A stretch of 22,211 nt of DNA from Mesostigma viride (GCA_009746045.1 RPFO01001681.1:1-22211); one strand, 5' to 3'. Shown: positions 8,232 through 17,237, counted from the first letter of the stretch. Notes: a model not told the origin generated them from the letters alone. Made by a program: numbers and translations.

Positions 8232-8990
8232 ATGGTGGTAGAGAGGGACGACGACCCGCGCGTGGACACCAACGTGTTGGTCGACAGCAAGCGAGAGTAC
8301 ATCGAGAAGCTCGAGCGCTGTCTATCTCAACCTATCTACAACGCGCTCAAGAACATTCTGCAAGACGCCATGAACGTGTCGGAGGTGAAGGAGCTGGACG
8401 AGCTGGAGTGCTTTTCCCAGCTGTTGTCGGAGGTGCCGAGCTGGAACGCGGACATCGTGGACTCCGAGACGCGCGAGGTGATGCAAGCGGCTCCGTTCCT
8501 TAAGGAGCTTCTCAAGGCGTACTTCGTCTGTGCCAGCATGATCCTTGGCTCCATTCGCAAGTCCAGTCACGGCGAGCACCAGCGGCTGAAGGTCAAGGTG
8601 CCGACCTGCGAGCGGTTCGTCCATTCCGTTCTCAAGATGATGGCCGCCGACATCGAGGACGACATCCCTCACTATCTCACCCAGACGGAGGACGGCGAGT
8701 TCAAGCTCAGCAAGCGGCACATCATGAAGGGGGTGAGCGAGAGCATCAGGAACGCGCTGCACGGTTTTACAACCAGCGACGACATCCTGAAGGGGTACAT
8801 GGACGACATCATGGGTGACGAGCCGCCCCAGCCCCCGCGCACCCGCCCCGTCGACGAAGAGCCCGCTGCCGAGAAGACCAAGTCTTTCAAGCTGGGCAGC
8901 AACATCCTTCGCACGAGCAAGCCGACGTTTGCGGACGAGGATGACGAGGATGACACGGGCGTTGTTGTGGAGGAGGACGAGGATTTTTAA
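8232..8990 (+). CDS. 252-aa NCLDV-type conserved protein of unknown function
   Basis: Intact frame starting at ATG 8232. The first 190 residues look globular and helical, with REYIEKLERCLSQPIYNALK, VPSWNADIV, KAYFVCASMILGSIR and KVKVPTCERFVHSVLKMMA. The remainder is a Pro-rich linker and a highly acidic C-terminus (DEDDEDDTGVV...). A similar order (helical REYIxxLE head, then WN, an AxFV segment, a VP-x-x-x-FIH segment) occurs in a family shared by mimi- and phycodna-type viruses, as I recall it; this needs a profile search. No catalytic motif is visible. It lies directly before the JAMM-like gene with a 21-base gap, in the same orientation as the packaging ATPase. Confidence 0.75.
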   Translation: MVVERDDDPRVDTNVLVDSKREYIEKLERCLSQPIYNALKNILQDAMNVSEVKELDELECFSQLLSEVPSWNADIVDSETREVMQAAPFLKELLKAYFVCASMILGSIRKSSHGEHQRLKVKVPTCERFVHSVLKMMAADIEDDIPHYLTQTEDGEFKLSKRHIMKGVSESIRNALHGFTTSDDILKGYMDDIMGDEPPQPPRTRPVDEEPAAEKTKSFKLGSNILRTSKPTFADEDDEDDTGVVVEEDEDF

Positions 8991-9011
8991 TCGGTTTATA
9001 AGCTTAATATA

Positions 9012-9679
9012 ATGCAAGTGACCATTTCCCCCAACGGGCAAAAAATACTCTCATCATCTGCCAATTGCAAACAGGGTAGCGTGCAAAAGGTCAGGCTGCA
9101 TTTGAAACAGTCCGCGTTTAAGGAAATCATAGATAGCATGCGTCTCGGCGTGGAAAGGGGGGGACATTTGACATCGATATGAGCACGCTGGTGCTGCAAA
9201 ACAGCAAGGTGGTTAACGTGGGCGGCACCAACGACGTGGAGACGCCGCATGGCATCATAGAATGGCACACTCACCCTTCCAAATGCACGATGGGCGAGTG
9301 CTCGCTGGCGTGTCCGAGTGACATAGACATTCTTGTGTTTTTGGAGGATGCGTTGTCAGATAACGTGTCCCATTGGGTGTTCAGTTTGCTGGGCACGTTC
9401 GTGGTGTGCCTGTCCCCCGCACTTGTGGTGAGCATGCGGAAGGCGCAGGACAGTGGCGGCTTCAAACAGGAGTGTAAGAGGATCCAGGAATTGTTTAATA
9501 AGCTGCAGGAACAGTTTGCATCTCGGTACGTCACTTCACGGGACGAGGCCGAGAAACGGAAGCACGAGGAATGGCACAAGGCACAATGGATTAAACTGGC
9601 GCGCGATACCGGTTTCGCCGTCACGGTATTCCCCTGGGGGGCGAAGCCCACTATCGAAGTGCTCGTTCAGTGCGGTTGA
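9012..9679 (+). CDS. JAMM/MPN (JAB1)-like metalloprotease or deubiquitinase, one frame break
   Basis: About 222 aa. Frame 3 from ATG 9012 reads MQVTISPNGQKILSSS and reaches VERGG, where the G7 run 9157-9163 seems to lack one base. Frame 2 then continues to the stop at 9679. In joined numbering the JAMM zinc ligands are plausible: Glu48 in GVERGG, H86-T-H88-P in IEWHTHP, and S103-x2-D106 in CPSDID. The gap between HxH and SxxD is about six residues longer than the usual spacing and holds three Cys (KCTMGECSLAC). JAMM enzymes cleave ubiquitin-like isopeptide bonds or act in protein processing. In a virus this could be a deubiquitinase or a maturation factor; which one cannot be told here. The C-terminal half is a Lys/Glu-rich helical region ending TIEVLVQCG. 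Confidence 0.7.
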
Positions 9680-9726
9680 GCTCGTCACCGGCGCGATAAT
9701 AGTTCTCTAGGCCTGTACTTGAAGGC

Positions 9727-10515
9727 ATGGATGTCAACTTGAGGAAGTTCGACCCGTCGCGCATAAAAGATGACAGCGTGGTGTGCATCGTATCCAAACG
9801 CGGTTCTGGCAAGACCACGCTGGCAACGGATCTCATGTACCACAAGCGCCACATCCCTTCCGGTATCGTGTTGTCTGGCACGGAGGGGTCTAACAAGCAT
9901 TGGGGTAAGTATATACCGTCGCTGTTTATCTACAACCAGTTCAATCGCGGGGCTCTCAAGGCGCTCATCAAGAACCAAAAGGCTAAGGCTAAGAGAGGCG
10001 ACGTGTCTCATGCGTTCGTCGTGATGGACGATTGCGTGTACGATGCCACCGTGATGCGCGACCCGTGCATCCAGGAAATAGCTCTCAACGGGCGGCACAT
10101 GCACATCTTCTTTTTGTTCATCACGCAGTACACTATGAACGTGTGGCCTGTCATCCGCAGCAACATCGATTACGTGTTCGCGCTGAAGGAGAACATCATC
10201 ATGAACAGGGAGAAGCTGTACAAGAACTTCTTCGGCATCGTGCCGACCTTCGAGGCGTTCTGCCACATATTAAACGAGTGCACGCAGAACTACGAATGCC
10301 TGGTGATCGACCACACCAGCGGGTCTAATAAGCTAGAAGACGTCATCTTCTGGTACAAGGCCGAGACGAGGCCGCCGTTCAGGGTCGGCTCTTCTAATTA
10401 CTGGAGATATGCCAGCCTCCATCACGACCCTAAGAAAGATGAGTCCGACAGCGACACGGAGACAGACAACAGGCGCATATCAACGCGCGTGGTCAAACAC
10501 CAGGCGTGCGATTAA
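9727..10515 (+). CDS. A32-like DNA-packaging ATPase (FtsK/HerA superfamily)
   Basis: Intact 262-aa frame starting at ATG 9727. Walker A is at residues 24-31 (KRGSGKTT), followed by GIVLSGTEGSN and IPSLFIYNQF typical of the viral branch. Walker B is at 96-102 (AFVVMDD). A downstream TQ (133-134) in FLFITQYTMNVWP matches the sensor strand. Length and motif order fit NCLDV packaging ATPases of the poxvirus A32 type, which drive genome translocation into the capsid at a vertex. It is the clearest hallmark gene here and the main basis for calling the window viral. The C-terminus has an acidic SDSDTETD patch. It ends the compact + strand block; non-coding repeats follow. Confidence 0.93.
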   Translation: MDVNLRKFDPSRIKDDSVVCIVSKRGSGKTTLATDLMYHKRHIPSGIVLSGTEGSNKHWGKYIPSLFIYNQFNRGALKALIKNQKAKAKRGDVSHAFVVMDDCVYDATVMRDPCIQEIALNGRHMHIFFLFITQYTMNVWPVIRSNIDYVFALKENIIMNREKLYKNFFGIVPTFEAFCHILNECTQNYECLVIDHTSGSNKLEDVIFWYKAETRPPFRVGSSNYWRYASLHHDPKKDESDSDTETDNRRISTRVVKHQACD

Positions 10516-10966
10516 ATAACACAAAAACGCAGCCATAATGCCGGAAAGGCAATTGTGCTGACTTATTACGCTGCCATTTAATTAAAATCCTTTGCCATGA
10601 AAATCACAATGAGTACTGGACGGCACGCCCCTTGGCATAATACAAACGGCAAATTGCGTCGACACTAGGAAATCTATCTATAAAATGTTATCGCTGGCGT
10701 AAACTGGCCACGATAAATGAAAGAGAGTTCAAAACAGCCCTCGCTCATACAGGCACGGCACTTCCACGGCCTTAGTCACAACGAGTACTGGACGGCATGC
10801 CCCTTGTCATAATACAAAGGCAAATTGCTCTGACTAGGAAATCTAGCTATCGCTGGCGTAAACTGGCCACGATAAATGAAAGAGAGTTCAAAACAGCCCT
10901 TGCTCATAGCGGCACGGCACTTCAGCGGCCTTTAGCTATGTCACCACACAACTAACGACCAACAGT
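10516..10966. other. Non-coding gap between the compact block and the terminal block
   Basis: No credible coding frame. It holds the tandem duplication described separately and an AT-rich stretch just after the ATPase gene (ggcaattgtgctgacttatt...). It marks the change from tightly packed + strand genes to widely spaced - strand genes. Confidence 0.7.
10604..10945. repeat. Two-copy tandem repeat of about 172 bp
   Basis: Copy 1 starts TCACAAtGAGTACTGGACGG at 10604 and copy 2 starts TCACAAcGAGTACTGGACGG at 10776. Both contain a shared core with GCTGGCGTAAACTGGCCACG and GATAAATGAAAGAGAGTTC, then a GGCACGGCACTTC segment. Copy 2 has lost short pieces (about 20 bases in all, including the stretch between ATCTA and ATCGCTGG). 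No frame is conserved between copies, so the repeat is non-coding. Confidence 0.85.
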
Positions 10967-13091
10967 CTATGGGTTTTCCTTCTTCACGCGCTTGGGAGCC
11001 CCCTGCACGGTCTCGTCATCGCCGGCGGTGGCGGCGGCACCGGTCACAGGACCAACAGCGAGCGCAGGGGTAGGCGCCGGGGTGTCAGGGTAGGTCCATG
11101 CTGGGCGCGGGCCGTAGCCACAGACGGGACGAACTGGAACGGACTCCGGCACCAACGGCGCGCGGGTGTCGCCGCCGACCGCCAGCCTGAGCTTGGCAGC
11201 CTCGAATGCCCTGTCGAGCATCCCCAGGTGCTGCTGGGTGAACATGTACCTCATGGGCTTGGAGTGGACGTTTATGGTCACAGGGTCCCCCCCTCGGCAT
11301 GTCGATCCTGTTGACGTACCGATCCATCACCCTGCCCTCCAGCAGATTGAACTCAAGGGTGGTCGGCTTGCGGCCGAGACGATCGTGAAGATACTCTTCG
11401 ACCCCGAATGGGTAGTGGTAGTACTGCGGCACAACTCCCTCGACGATGCCGTCGCCGGCGGGCGGTGCGGTGTAGACCGCTGCAGCTGATTGGACAGCGG
11501 AGGCGATCATGGACCTCAGGGCGGTCGGCGCAGGGGCTGCAGCCGGCACAGTGTGAGCAGCGGCGGCGGCAGGGGCTGCTGGTGCTGGCCGGGCAGCGGC
11601 AGGGGCTCCAGCGGAGGCGGCAGGGGCTCCAGCGGCGTGTGGGGCTGCTGGTGCTGGCCGGGCAGCGGCAGGGGCTCCAGCGGCGTGTGGGGCTGCTGGT
11701 GCTGGCCGGGCAGCGGCAGGGGCTCCAGCGGCGGCACCAGGGGCTCCAGCGGCGTGTGGGGCTGCAGCGGCGTGTGGGGCTGCAGCGGCGTGTGGGGCTG
11801 CAGCGGCGTGTGGGGCTGCAGCGGCGTGTGGGGCTGCTGGTGCTGGCCGGGCAGCGGCAGGGGCTCCAGCGGCGTGTGGGGCTGCTGGTGCTGGCCGGGC
11901 AGCGGCAGGGGCTCCAGCGGCGGCACCAGGGGCTCCAGCGGCGTGTGGGGCTGCTGGTGCTGGCCGGGCAGCGGCAGGGGCTCCAGCGGCGGCACCAGGG
12001 GCTCCAGCGGCGTGTGGGGGTGCAGCGGCGTGTGGGGCTGCTGGTGCTGGCCGGGCAGCGGCAGGGGCTCCAGCGGCGGCACCAGGGGCTGCAGGGGCAG
12101 GCGGGGCTGCGGGTGCGCCAATTCCAAGGGGGCGTGGCACCTCATGCCGCACCAGCAGCTGTCGCACCTGCTGCTGCTGCTGCCGCGCCACGTCCACCGC
12201 CTCCTGCCGCACCAGCAGATGATTTACAGCTTGCGACAACTCCAGTGCGCGCACAGACAGCTCACGATACTGTTTATCCGCCCGCGCCTTCTCCAGCTCC
12301 GCCTGCGCCTTCTCCAGCTCCGCCTGCGTCTTCTGCAGCTCCAACAGCAACGCACTCCTAAGCACCACCCCCTCCGCCCTCACCGCACGCGAATGCGCCT
12401 CCTCCTCCGCCCGCTTGGCGGTCGCCACAGCCAGGTCCGACCGCATCTTCTCCAGCTCCGCCCGCGCCTTATCCAGATCCGCCCGGGTCGTCTCCATCCC
12501 CGCCTGCGCCCCGCGCGTGCGCCCCGCCTCCTCCGCCAGGTCCGCCTGCGCCTTCTGCAGCCCCGCCTGCGCCACAGCCAGCTCCGCCTGCACCACAGCC
12601 AGGTCCGCCCGCGACGCCTGCAAGCACGCCTCATCCTCCTCATGCCAGGTGGTCGCCACAGCCAGCTCCTCTTGCACATCCTCCAGCGCATCCCGTGCCT
12701 TCTCCAGCTCCGCCTCCAGCGCATCCCGTGCCTTCACCAGATCCGCCTCCACCGCCTGTGTGCGCACCCTCTCCGCCCCCCGCCTGGCGGTCTCCACATT
12801 CAGCTCCTCGCGCATCTTCTCCAACTCGAGCCGTGCCGCCTCCTCCTTGTCAGCAGCGACAGAGGATGCCGCCTCCAAATTCACCTTGAGATAAGAAACC
12901 TGCTCCTGCGCCTCCTCCAGCTGCTGCTTGATAGCAACCATGCGCGCGCGGTTGGTGGCGACCTCCTGCTCCCGCCCCCACGCGACAGTGGCACTCACAG
13001 CCCCCTGTTCCGTGCACAGGATCTCTACAGCCCACTTGCCAACCATCAGCGGGTCTGCCAGCTTCATCTCAGCGGCGATGATGACTGCCAT
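10967..13091 (-). CDS. Long coiled-coil protein with Ala-Pro repeat domain, one frame break
   Basis: Minus-strand gene of about 707 aa. I choose ATG 13091 (MAVIIAAEMKLADPLMVGKW); an upstream in-frame ATG at 13163 adds only a Cys-rich stretch unlike coding sequence. Residues about 60-340 form an uninterrupted heptad-rich coiled coil (ELEKARDALEDVQEELAVA-like segments, repeated AELEKAQ). About 345-540 are Ala/Pro-rich repeats with units such as APAAARPAPAAPHAA. A globular C-terminal part follows (EEYLHDRLGRKPTTLEFNLL). At the C7 run 11287-11293 the frame changes; the following frame continues with TINVHSKPMRYMFTQQHLG and ends at 10967. This break needs one extra or two missing bases. It may be a structural, fibre or cytoskeleton-like protein; no family is recognised. 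The long + strand frames over it are GC-rich shadows. Confidence 0.7.
11560..12105. repeat. Minisatellite encoding Ala-Pro-His repeats
   Basis: At least seven copies of a cassette containing GCTGGTGCTGGCCGGGCAGC, beginning near 11577, 11645, 11692, 11835, 11883, 11950 and 12039. They are interspersed with 18-bp units of GGCTGCAGCGGCGTGTGG type (four or more in tandem around 11760-11835). Unit lengths are multiples of three, so the minus-strand protein keeps its frame through copy-number changes. Copy number is likely variable and assembly of this stretch may be approximate. Confidence 0.85.
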
Positions 13092-13332
13092 CGACGCGAG
13101 CCTACAAAAACCTAAAGTGACCCCCTTTTGGAGGGCTGACAGACATGCACAGTAACATGGCATTCCTCGTGGTAAAGCATGGAAATAAACACATGTAATG
13201 ATATTTATTAATGAAACAATTCTTTATTCCAGATTATATTGCATGAATGGACTCTGTCACGTGTATTGGTGCTGCCACCACCAAGAAAAAGCCAGCATGG
13301 CTGTGCTGGTGCTGCCACACTACCATAGCTGT
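13092..13332. other. Intergenic region with candidate polyadenylation signals
   Basis: Between two - strand genes. AATAAA on the minus strand is present at 13223-13228 and 13204-13209, about 105-130 bases after the stop of the upstream gene, in an AT-rich context. Nothing else recognisable. Confidence 0.5.
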
Positions 13333-14231
13333 CTAGTGTGCATCTCCCTCGTCATTATCCTCCTGCTCCTCCTCATCATCCTTGGCATCCACGTGCTTAG
13401 GATCATCGTCCTTGGGATCATCGTCCAACGGGATTGCATCGTCGTCGTCGACAACCTCGATGGCTCGCTTCACAGAGGCCTGCCACGCCTCCTTCTCGGC
13501 ACGGAGTGCTTCCAGCTCGGCCATGATCTCTTGCTGCTTCCTCTCGCTAGCCTTGAGCTTCATGCCGATGGCCATCGCAGCCCGCTGGGGATCCTCAAAC
13601 ATCTGGCCGTGGCCTGCGCTCTTGGGGTTCTCCCCGCCGAGCTTGCTTGGAATGGTTGTAGGGGTGCGCTCGCGCGAAACCTGCTCGGTCTTTGTGCGCT
13701 TGTAGGCAGGCTCGCCCCCCCCTCCGCCTGCCCCGCCTTCTCCTGCATTACAGCCATCCATGCCGTTCTGATAGCAACGTGGTTCGTGCCAAACTTCTTA
13801 GCAAACTGGGCGGACTGCGTTCCAGTGAAGGTGTTGCAGAAATTGATGATCATCTCGTTGCATCCAGGCTCAAAATTTGAGATGGGCAGCCAGTCAAAAC
13901 GCTGGAGCGATTTGCCCTGGCGGTTGGCCTTCTGCCTCTCCTCGTCTGTGTAAAACCACTCCACAAGGAGCTCAACAACATTGTCAACCATCTTTGCATC
14001 TATTATTTTGGACACGTCAAAGTGGTCGTACGAGTCATTCTTCGCATCTTCAGCAGGCTCCCTGCTTCCTGAAGCACGTTTCTTGTCACGATTGTCCGCC
14101 CTCACACCCCTCTCTGCAACGTTCATTTCCTTTCCTTTTGCCCTAAATTCGTCATCGAGACGCTTTCCCAGAAGCGTGAAAATCGTCTCGTAAGACGCTC
14201 GATTAACGAGCTGAGCAAGATTGTCTTTCAT
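13333..14231 (-). CDS. Unknown protein with acidic C-terminal tail, one frame break
   Basis: About 299 aa starting at ATG 14231 (MKDNLAQLVNRASYETIFTL). The first 160 residues look globular, with SKIIDAKMVDNVVELLVEWF and FDWLPISNFEPGCNEMIINF. At the C8 run 13715-13722 one base seems to be missing. The following frame gives a basic linker (AYKRTKTEQVSRERT), a helical Lys/Glu stretch (KLKASERKQQEIMAELEALR) and a strongly acidic tail with repeated DDDPKDDDPK, ending at 13333. No family is recognised. A globular head with basic linker, coil and acidic tail is consistent with a chromatin- or RNA-associated protein, as inference. AATAAA signals follow downstream on the minus strand. Confidence 0.65.
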
Positions 14232-14352
14232 CCTTGGCTATGGAGTTTAATTCATCCCACCCATTATTATTAAATTCCTTTGCATTGCGGCTAGGGGCCG
14301 AACATGCATTGTGCAAGGGCCAATTGGCCCAGTGCCTAGCGCCGCTCCGTGG

Positions 14353-14405
14353 GTACTTTGACAGTAATTAGCATTGGTCAAGTGCGCGTACTTTGTCAGT
14401 AATTA
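14353..14405. repeat. 18-bp direct repeat pair upstream of the 14231 gene
   Basis: GTACTTTGACAGTAATTA at 14353-14370 and GTACTTTGTCAGTAATTA at 14388-14405 differ by one base and are spaced by 35 bp. They lie 120-175 bases upstream of the minus-strand start at 14231, so they could be regulatory. Confidence 0.6.
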
Positions 14406-14691
14406 AATTTGCACAAGTCCCGAGCACCGTGTCATACGCCCTTACTTCTGTCGTACGCAGTACCGGCGCGGCGTTAGGCGTGTTTCTGTGCAAAGTCCCG
14501 AATTTTCACCAAGTCCTGGGCACTAAGGGGGCCGTGCTAGTAAGTGTAGCTCCTAAACGGCTAAGTCTTTTTGAATTCTGTCACTTGCACCCTGTTTTGT
14601 ATGCTCAGTATATGCTACGTACCTATTGCATTTGTTAATTGGCCTATTTATAATGCATGAGATGTGAGGACTCTTTGTTTACGTAAACGCT

Positions 14692-14697
14692 TTTATT
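14692..14697 (-). terminator. AATAAA polyadenylation signal candidate
   Basis: AATAAA on the minus strand about 60 bases after the corrected stop (14758) of the F-box-like gene. The context is AT-rich. Confidence 0.45.
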
Positions 14698-14757
14698 AGA
14701 AAATAAAATACAGTAATCATTTCAACACTCCTTTTCTCAATGTAGGAGTGGAAGTAC

Positions 14758-15476
14758 TTATTTGTACATCGCATGCGCCTTCCTCCGTTCATGGCTTGGC
14801 TTCAAAAGGCTGCACTCCCTGCAGCTGACATAGCCATTGGCCAGTTGGTTCTTCCACACGTCTAACTCCCAATTGCACAGTTCCTCCATCTTCTGCATCC
14901 GGGGGGGCGGTGGTGAGGAGCCACGCTTGTCTCGAGGGCCTTGCGCACCGCCTCCTTCATGCGATTGATGAGCTCGAGCCCGTGCTCTTCTGCCGTGCGT
15001 TCCTTCTCGAGATCCGGCACGGACTTGATGTACTCGTGAGCGACAAGGTCAGCGTCGTGTCCGAAGACGATGACAGCCCAGAACATCTTGTCAAACACAT
15101 TCTGGGCAAGGCACGCCAGATGCTTCCTGTAGCAGTGAGCCTCGGCGACCCACCTCTTCGCTTGACGGAGAAAGATATAGGGCTTCTTGCCAATCAGCAA
15201 CCGCTTGCACATCTTGAGATCGCATGAAGTCATGTGGCGCAGCTCGCCAGGGTTCCTTCGGCGTCTGCGGGAGCGCATCTGAATCTCCTTCTCAATGGCA
15301 TTCAGCAGCTCAGTGGCTTCGATCGTCTTTTCCTCTTTCACCTTCTCAAACTGGACCTGCGTGGCCTTGTTGATTCCACACAGTTTGGGCCACGAGATCT
15401 CCACGAGGCGGTGCACGATTTCTGCAGGCAGGCTGTCGAAGGTGGCAGCCATAGCTGGTTTTGCGGAGTCAGCCAT
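14758..15476 (-). CDS. Possible F-box-like protein with C-terminal Cys pair, one frame break
   Basis: About 239 aa from ATG 15476 (MADSAKPAMAATFDSLPAEI). Residues about 12-40 read FDSLPAEIVHRLVEISWPKL, which fits the start of an F-box (LP-x-E-I-x-x-x-L...), though the second half is less typical. A basic patch (RSRRRRRNPGELRHM) and helical segments follow. The G7 run 14901-14907 seems to lack one base. In the corrected frame the protein ends with a C-x2-C segment (GYVSCRECSLLKPSHERR) and a stop at 14758; the uncorrected frame stops at 14862. F-box proteins recruit substrates to SCF ubiquitin ligases, and such proteins are common in giant viruses. With two RING-like genes next door, a role in redirecting host ubiquitination is reasonable but unproven. 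The frame is open upstream through the CCACGGG-bearing promoter, which I exclude. Confidence 0.6.
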
Positions 15477-15959
15477 AGCTGTTTTCGTGGTAGTGGTGGA
15501 TGGAGAGGAGGATAGCTGCGAGAGTTGTTGCGTCTCGCGACTTAATAGACGAAGGGATATCCACAGCTGCCACGGGATTGGCCCGCGTCCTGTGGATAAG
15601 CGCGGCGCGAGCGCGACGCGCGCGTCCTGTGGATAAGCGCGGCGCGAATACGGAACGGCGCGACGCGAGTATGGACCGGTGCACGTCCACGGGATTCTGC
15701 CACGTGGCACGGGTCATTTCCCGTGGTGACGGCGCCAGAAGTATAAATCTAAAACCGCGCCAAATTCAAATTTTTGCCAAGTCTCAACGGCTAAGTATTA
15801 TTAAATTTGGACACTTGGGACGTGTGCAATTGTTAATTTTACTTTGATTGCAAGCATGGAAAATAAGACATGATGTTTGTGTGAATTGTTTTCATTAAAA
15901 ATATAATTAATGTTTAATTGTACACAAGTCCACGGGACTAGAGAGATTCTCTGAACTAT
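15477..15959. promoter_or_regulatory. Intergenic region with CCACGGG-type elements and direct repeat
   Basis: No credible gene. It carries several CCACGGG/CCCGTGG sequences (near 15559, 15698, 15718 and 15934), one CCACGTGG (near 15710), and the 26-bp direct repeat described separately. These are the same elements that fill the divergent promoter at 17324-17836. ACGGCTAAGT at 15787-15796 followed by CACTTG at 15812-15817 repeats the arrangement seen upstream of the 14231 gene. Confidence 0.5.
15585..15647. repeat. 26-bp perfect direct repeat
   Basis: A 26-base unit beginning GCGTCCTGTGGATAAGCGCG occurs at 15585-15610 and again at 15622-15647, 37 bases apart. A close relative, GCGTCCCGTGGATAAG, occurs at 17738-17753 in the divergent promoter array, linking the two regulatory regions. 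Confidence 0.8.
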
Positions 15960-17237
15960 TTACAGGGCACGCGGGGCGGCCAGTTGGTTCATGACAGCTG
16001 CATAGCAGGACTCCGCGGAGTCGTAGCGGAAAAACGGGAAGCACAGGTCGTGCTTGGAGTCCTTGCCCTCGCAGATGGGGCAGGAGACACTCTTGGTGCC
16101 AGCCTCCCGCAGAGTGTCGAGGACGCACTCGCTGCAGACGACGTCGTTGTCGATGCTGTGGCCGTTGGCGGTGAAGAGGTAGTGCGCCTTCTTGTTGCAC
16201 ACCTTGCAGGTCTTGGAGGGCACGTCCAACTGGTGGTTGCAGCCCATCTGCTTGCTGGCAGCCTTGACGCCGCAGAACTTGTTCTTCAGATGCTCGAACT
16301 CCTTGGTGCCGGGAGTGACGGTGCTGGTGAGGTTGGACTCGGACAGCGTGAAAGAGACGAAGCTGAGGTGGGAGACATAGTTGCGCTTCTCGCACTCCCA
16401 CTTGATCCTGGAGATCTCCTTGGTGAAGTCGCTCTTGAAGTTCTCGATGTCGACCTTGGGCTTCTTCATGGCGTCGACTTTCTCGTCGTTGAACAGCCCG
16501 CAAGACCTCAGGTAGTCGTTTGTGTCCTCCTGCTTCCTCTTGTAGCCACCGCGAAGAAAGGGCTGGTCGCGCTCCTCGACCTTGACGTTGACCTTGCCAG
16601 GGTCGGTGGGGCCGGTGAGAGCGAAGTTCGGCTCAGAGACGGTGTAGGTGCCTGGCGTGGGCCACTTGATGAACTCGGCGGTGTCCTCCATATCCGGGTA
16701 GATCTGGAGCAGCTCGGGGAACCTCTTCTTCGTCCGCTCGTGCTCGAACGCGAACTGCTCGAATGCGGGGTCCCAGCAGCTGATGCAGTGCTCGGCCTTG
16801 CCGTTGCAGTCGATCTTGAGGAGATCCACACGAGTCGGCTTCTTGCACTTGGCGCAGTCCTTCGTGGGGATGCTCTTCAGCATGTTGTTCTGCTGAAGGT
16901 ACTCGCACGAGTCGCAGAAATGGCCGTCGCACGGGGAAAAGCTGTGATTGTTGCGCATCTTGTAATCCTCGTCAAACTCGCAGAAGTGCTTGAGAGACCT
17001 CATCTTGTCGCAGCCGACGCAGCGAATGCGCTTCTTGTTCATCATGATGTTGCTCGTCTCGTAGTGATCCATCATGTCGTTCAAAACGCCGCGAGAAGCC
17101 TCAGGAAGGTGGACTTCGCATGCATGCTCGCCGGTGACTGGGTGGAAAAGAACGTTGAAGTGGCGAGTTTTCTTGACTTTGGGAGCACTGTGCGGCCCAC
17201 GCTGGCGAGGAGCAGAGATGGCGGAGGAGGTAGCCAT
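15960..17237 (-). CDS. Cys-rich RING-like protein, 425 aa (putative E3 ubiquitin ligase)
   Basis: Start at ATG 17237 (MATSSAISAPRQRG), about 80 bases after a TATA box; the 30 codons upstream in frame belong to the leader. Residues 73-154 contain a series of Cys pairs (RCVGCDKM, CDGHFCDSC, DCAKCKK, HCISC), suggesting a multi-zinc RING-like domain. A second cluster at 344-389 (CKVCNKKAH, NGH, VVCSEC, SCPIC) has the C-x2-C...H...C-x2-C...C-x2-C layout of a RING finger. The middle is charged with no obvious motif. RING proteins bring E2 enzymes to substrates, and viral ones usually act in host control. The order of zinc ligands is atypical, so divergence from cellular RINGs is large. A partial, error-containing second copy appears in the opposite arm of the palindrome (21988-22211). 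Confidence 0.75.
   Translation of the reverse strand: MATSSAISAPRQRGPHSAPKVKKTRHFNVLFHPVTGEHACEVHLPEASRGVLNDMMDHYETSNIMMNKKRIRCVGCDKMRSLKHFCEFDEDYKMRNNHSFSPCDGHFCDSCEYLQQNNMLKSIPTKDCAKCKKPTRVDLLKIDCNGKAEHCISCWDPAFEQFAFEHERTKKRFPELLQIYPDMEDTAEFIKWPTPGTYTVSEPNFALTGPTDPGKVNVKVEERDQPFLRGGYKRKQEDTNDYLRSCGLFNDEKVDAMKKPKVDIENFKSDFTKEISRIKWECEKRNYVSHLSFVSFTLSESNLTSTVTPGTKEFEHLKNKFCGVKAASKQMGCNHQLDVPSKTCKVCNKKAHYLFTANGHSIDNDVVCSECVLDTLREAGTKSVSCPICEGKDSKHDLCFPFFRYDSAESCYAAVMNQLAAPRAL

Larger units (their letters stand above)
14232..14757. other. Intergenic region with short repeats and a 3' signal
   Basis: No credible gene. It contains an 18-bp near-perfect direct repeat (GTACTTTGACAGTAATTA at 14353-14370, with one change at 14388-14405) 35 bp apart. 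It also contains ACGGCTAAGT at 14557-14566 followed 25 bases from its start by CACTTG, a pair that recurs at 15787-15817. AATAAA on the minus strand at 14692-14697 lies about 60 bases past the stop of the 14758-15476 gene. Confidence 0.6.

Noticed and set aside
11490-13115. 541-aa + strand open frame rich in GSSGVWGC repeats
   Set aside because: It is the antisense of the coiled-coil/Ala-Pro gene. The minus strand shows heptads and a coherent C-terminus, while the + frame is a GC-rich repeat artefact.
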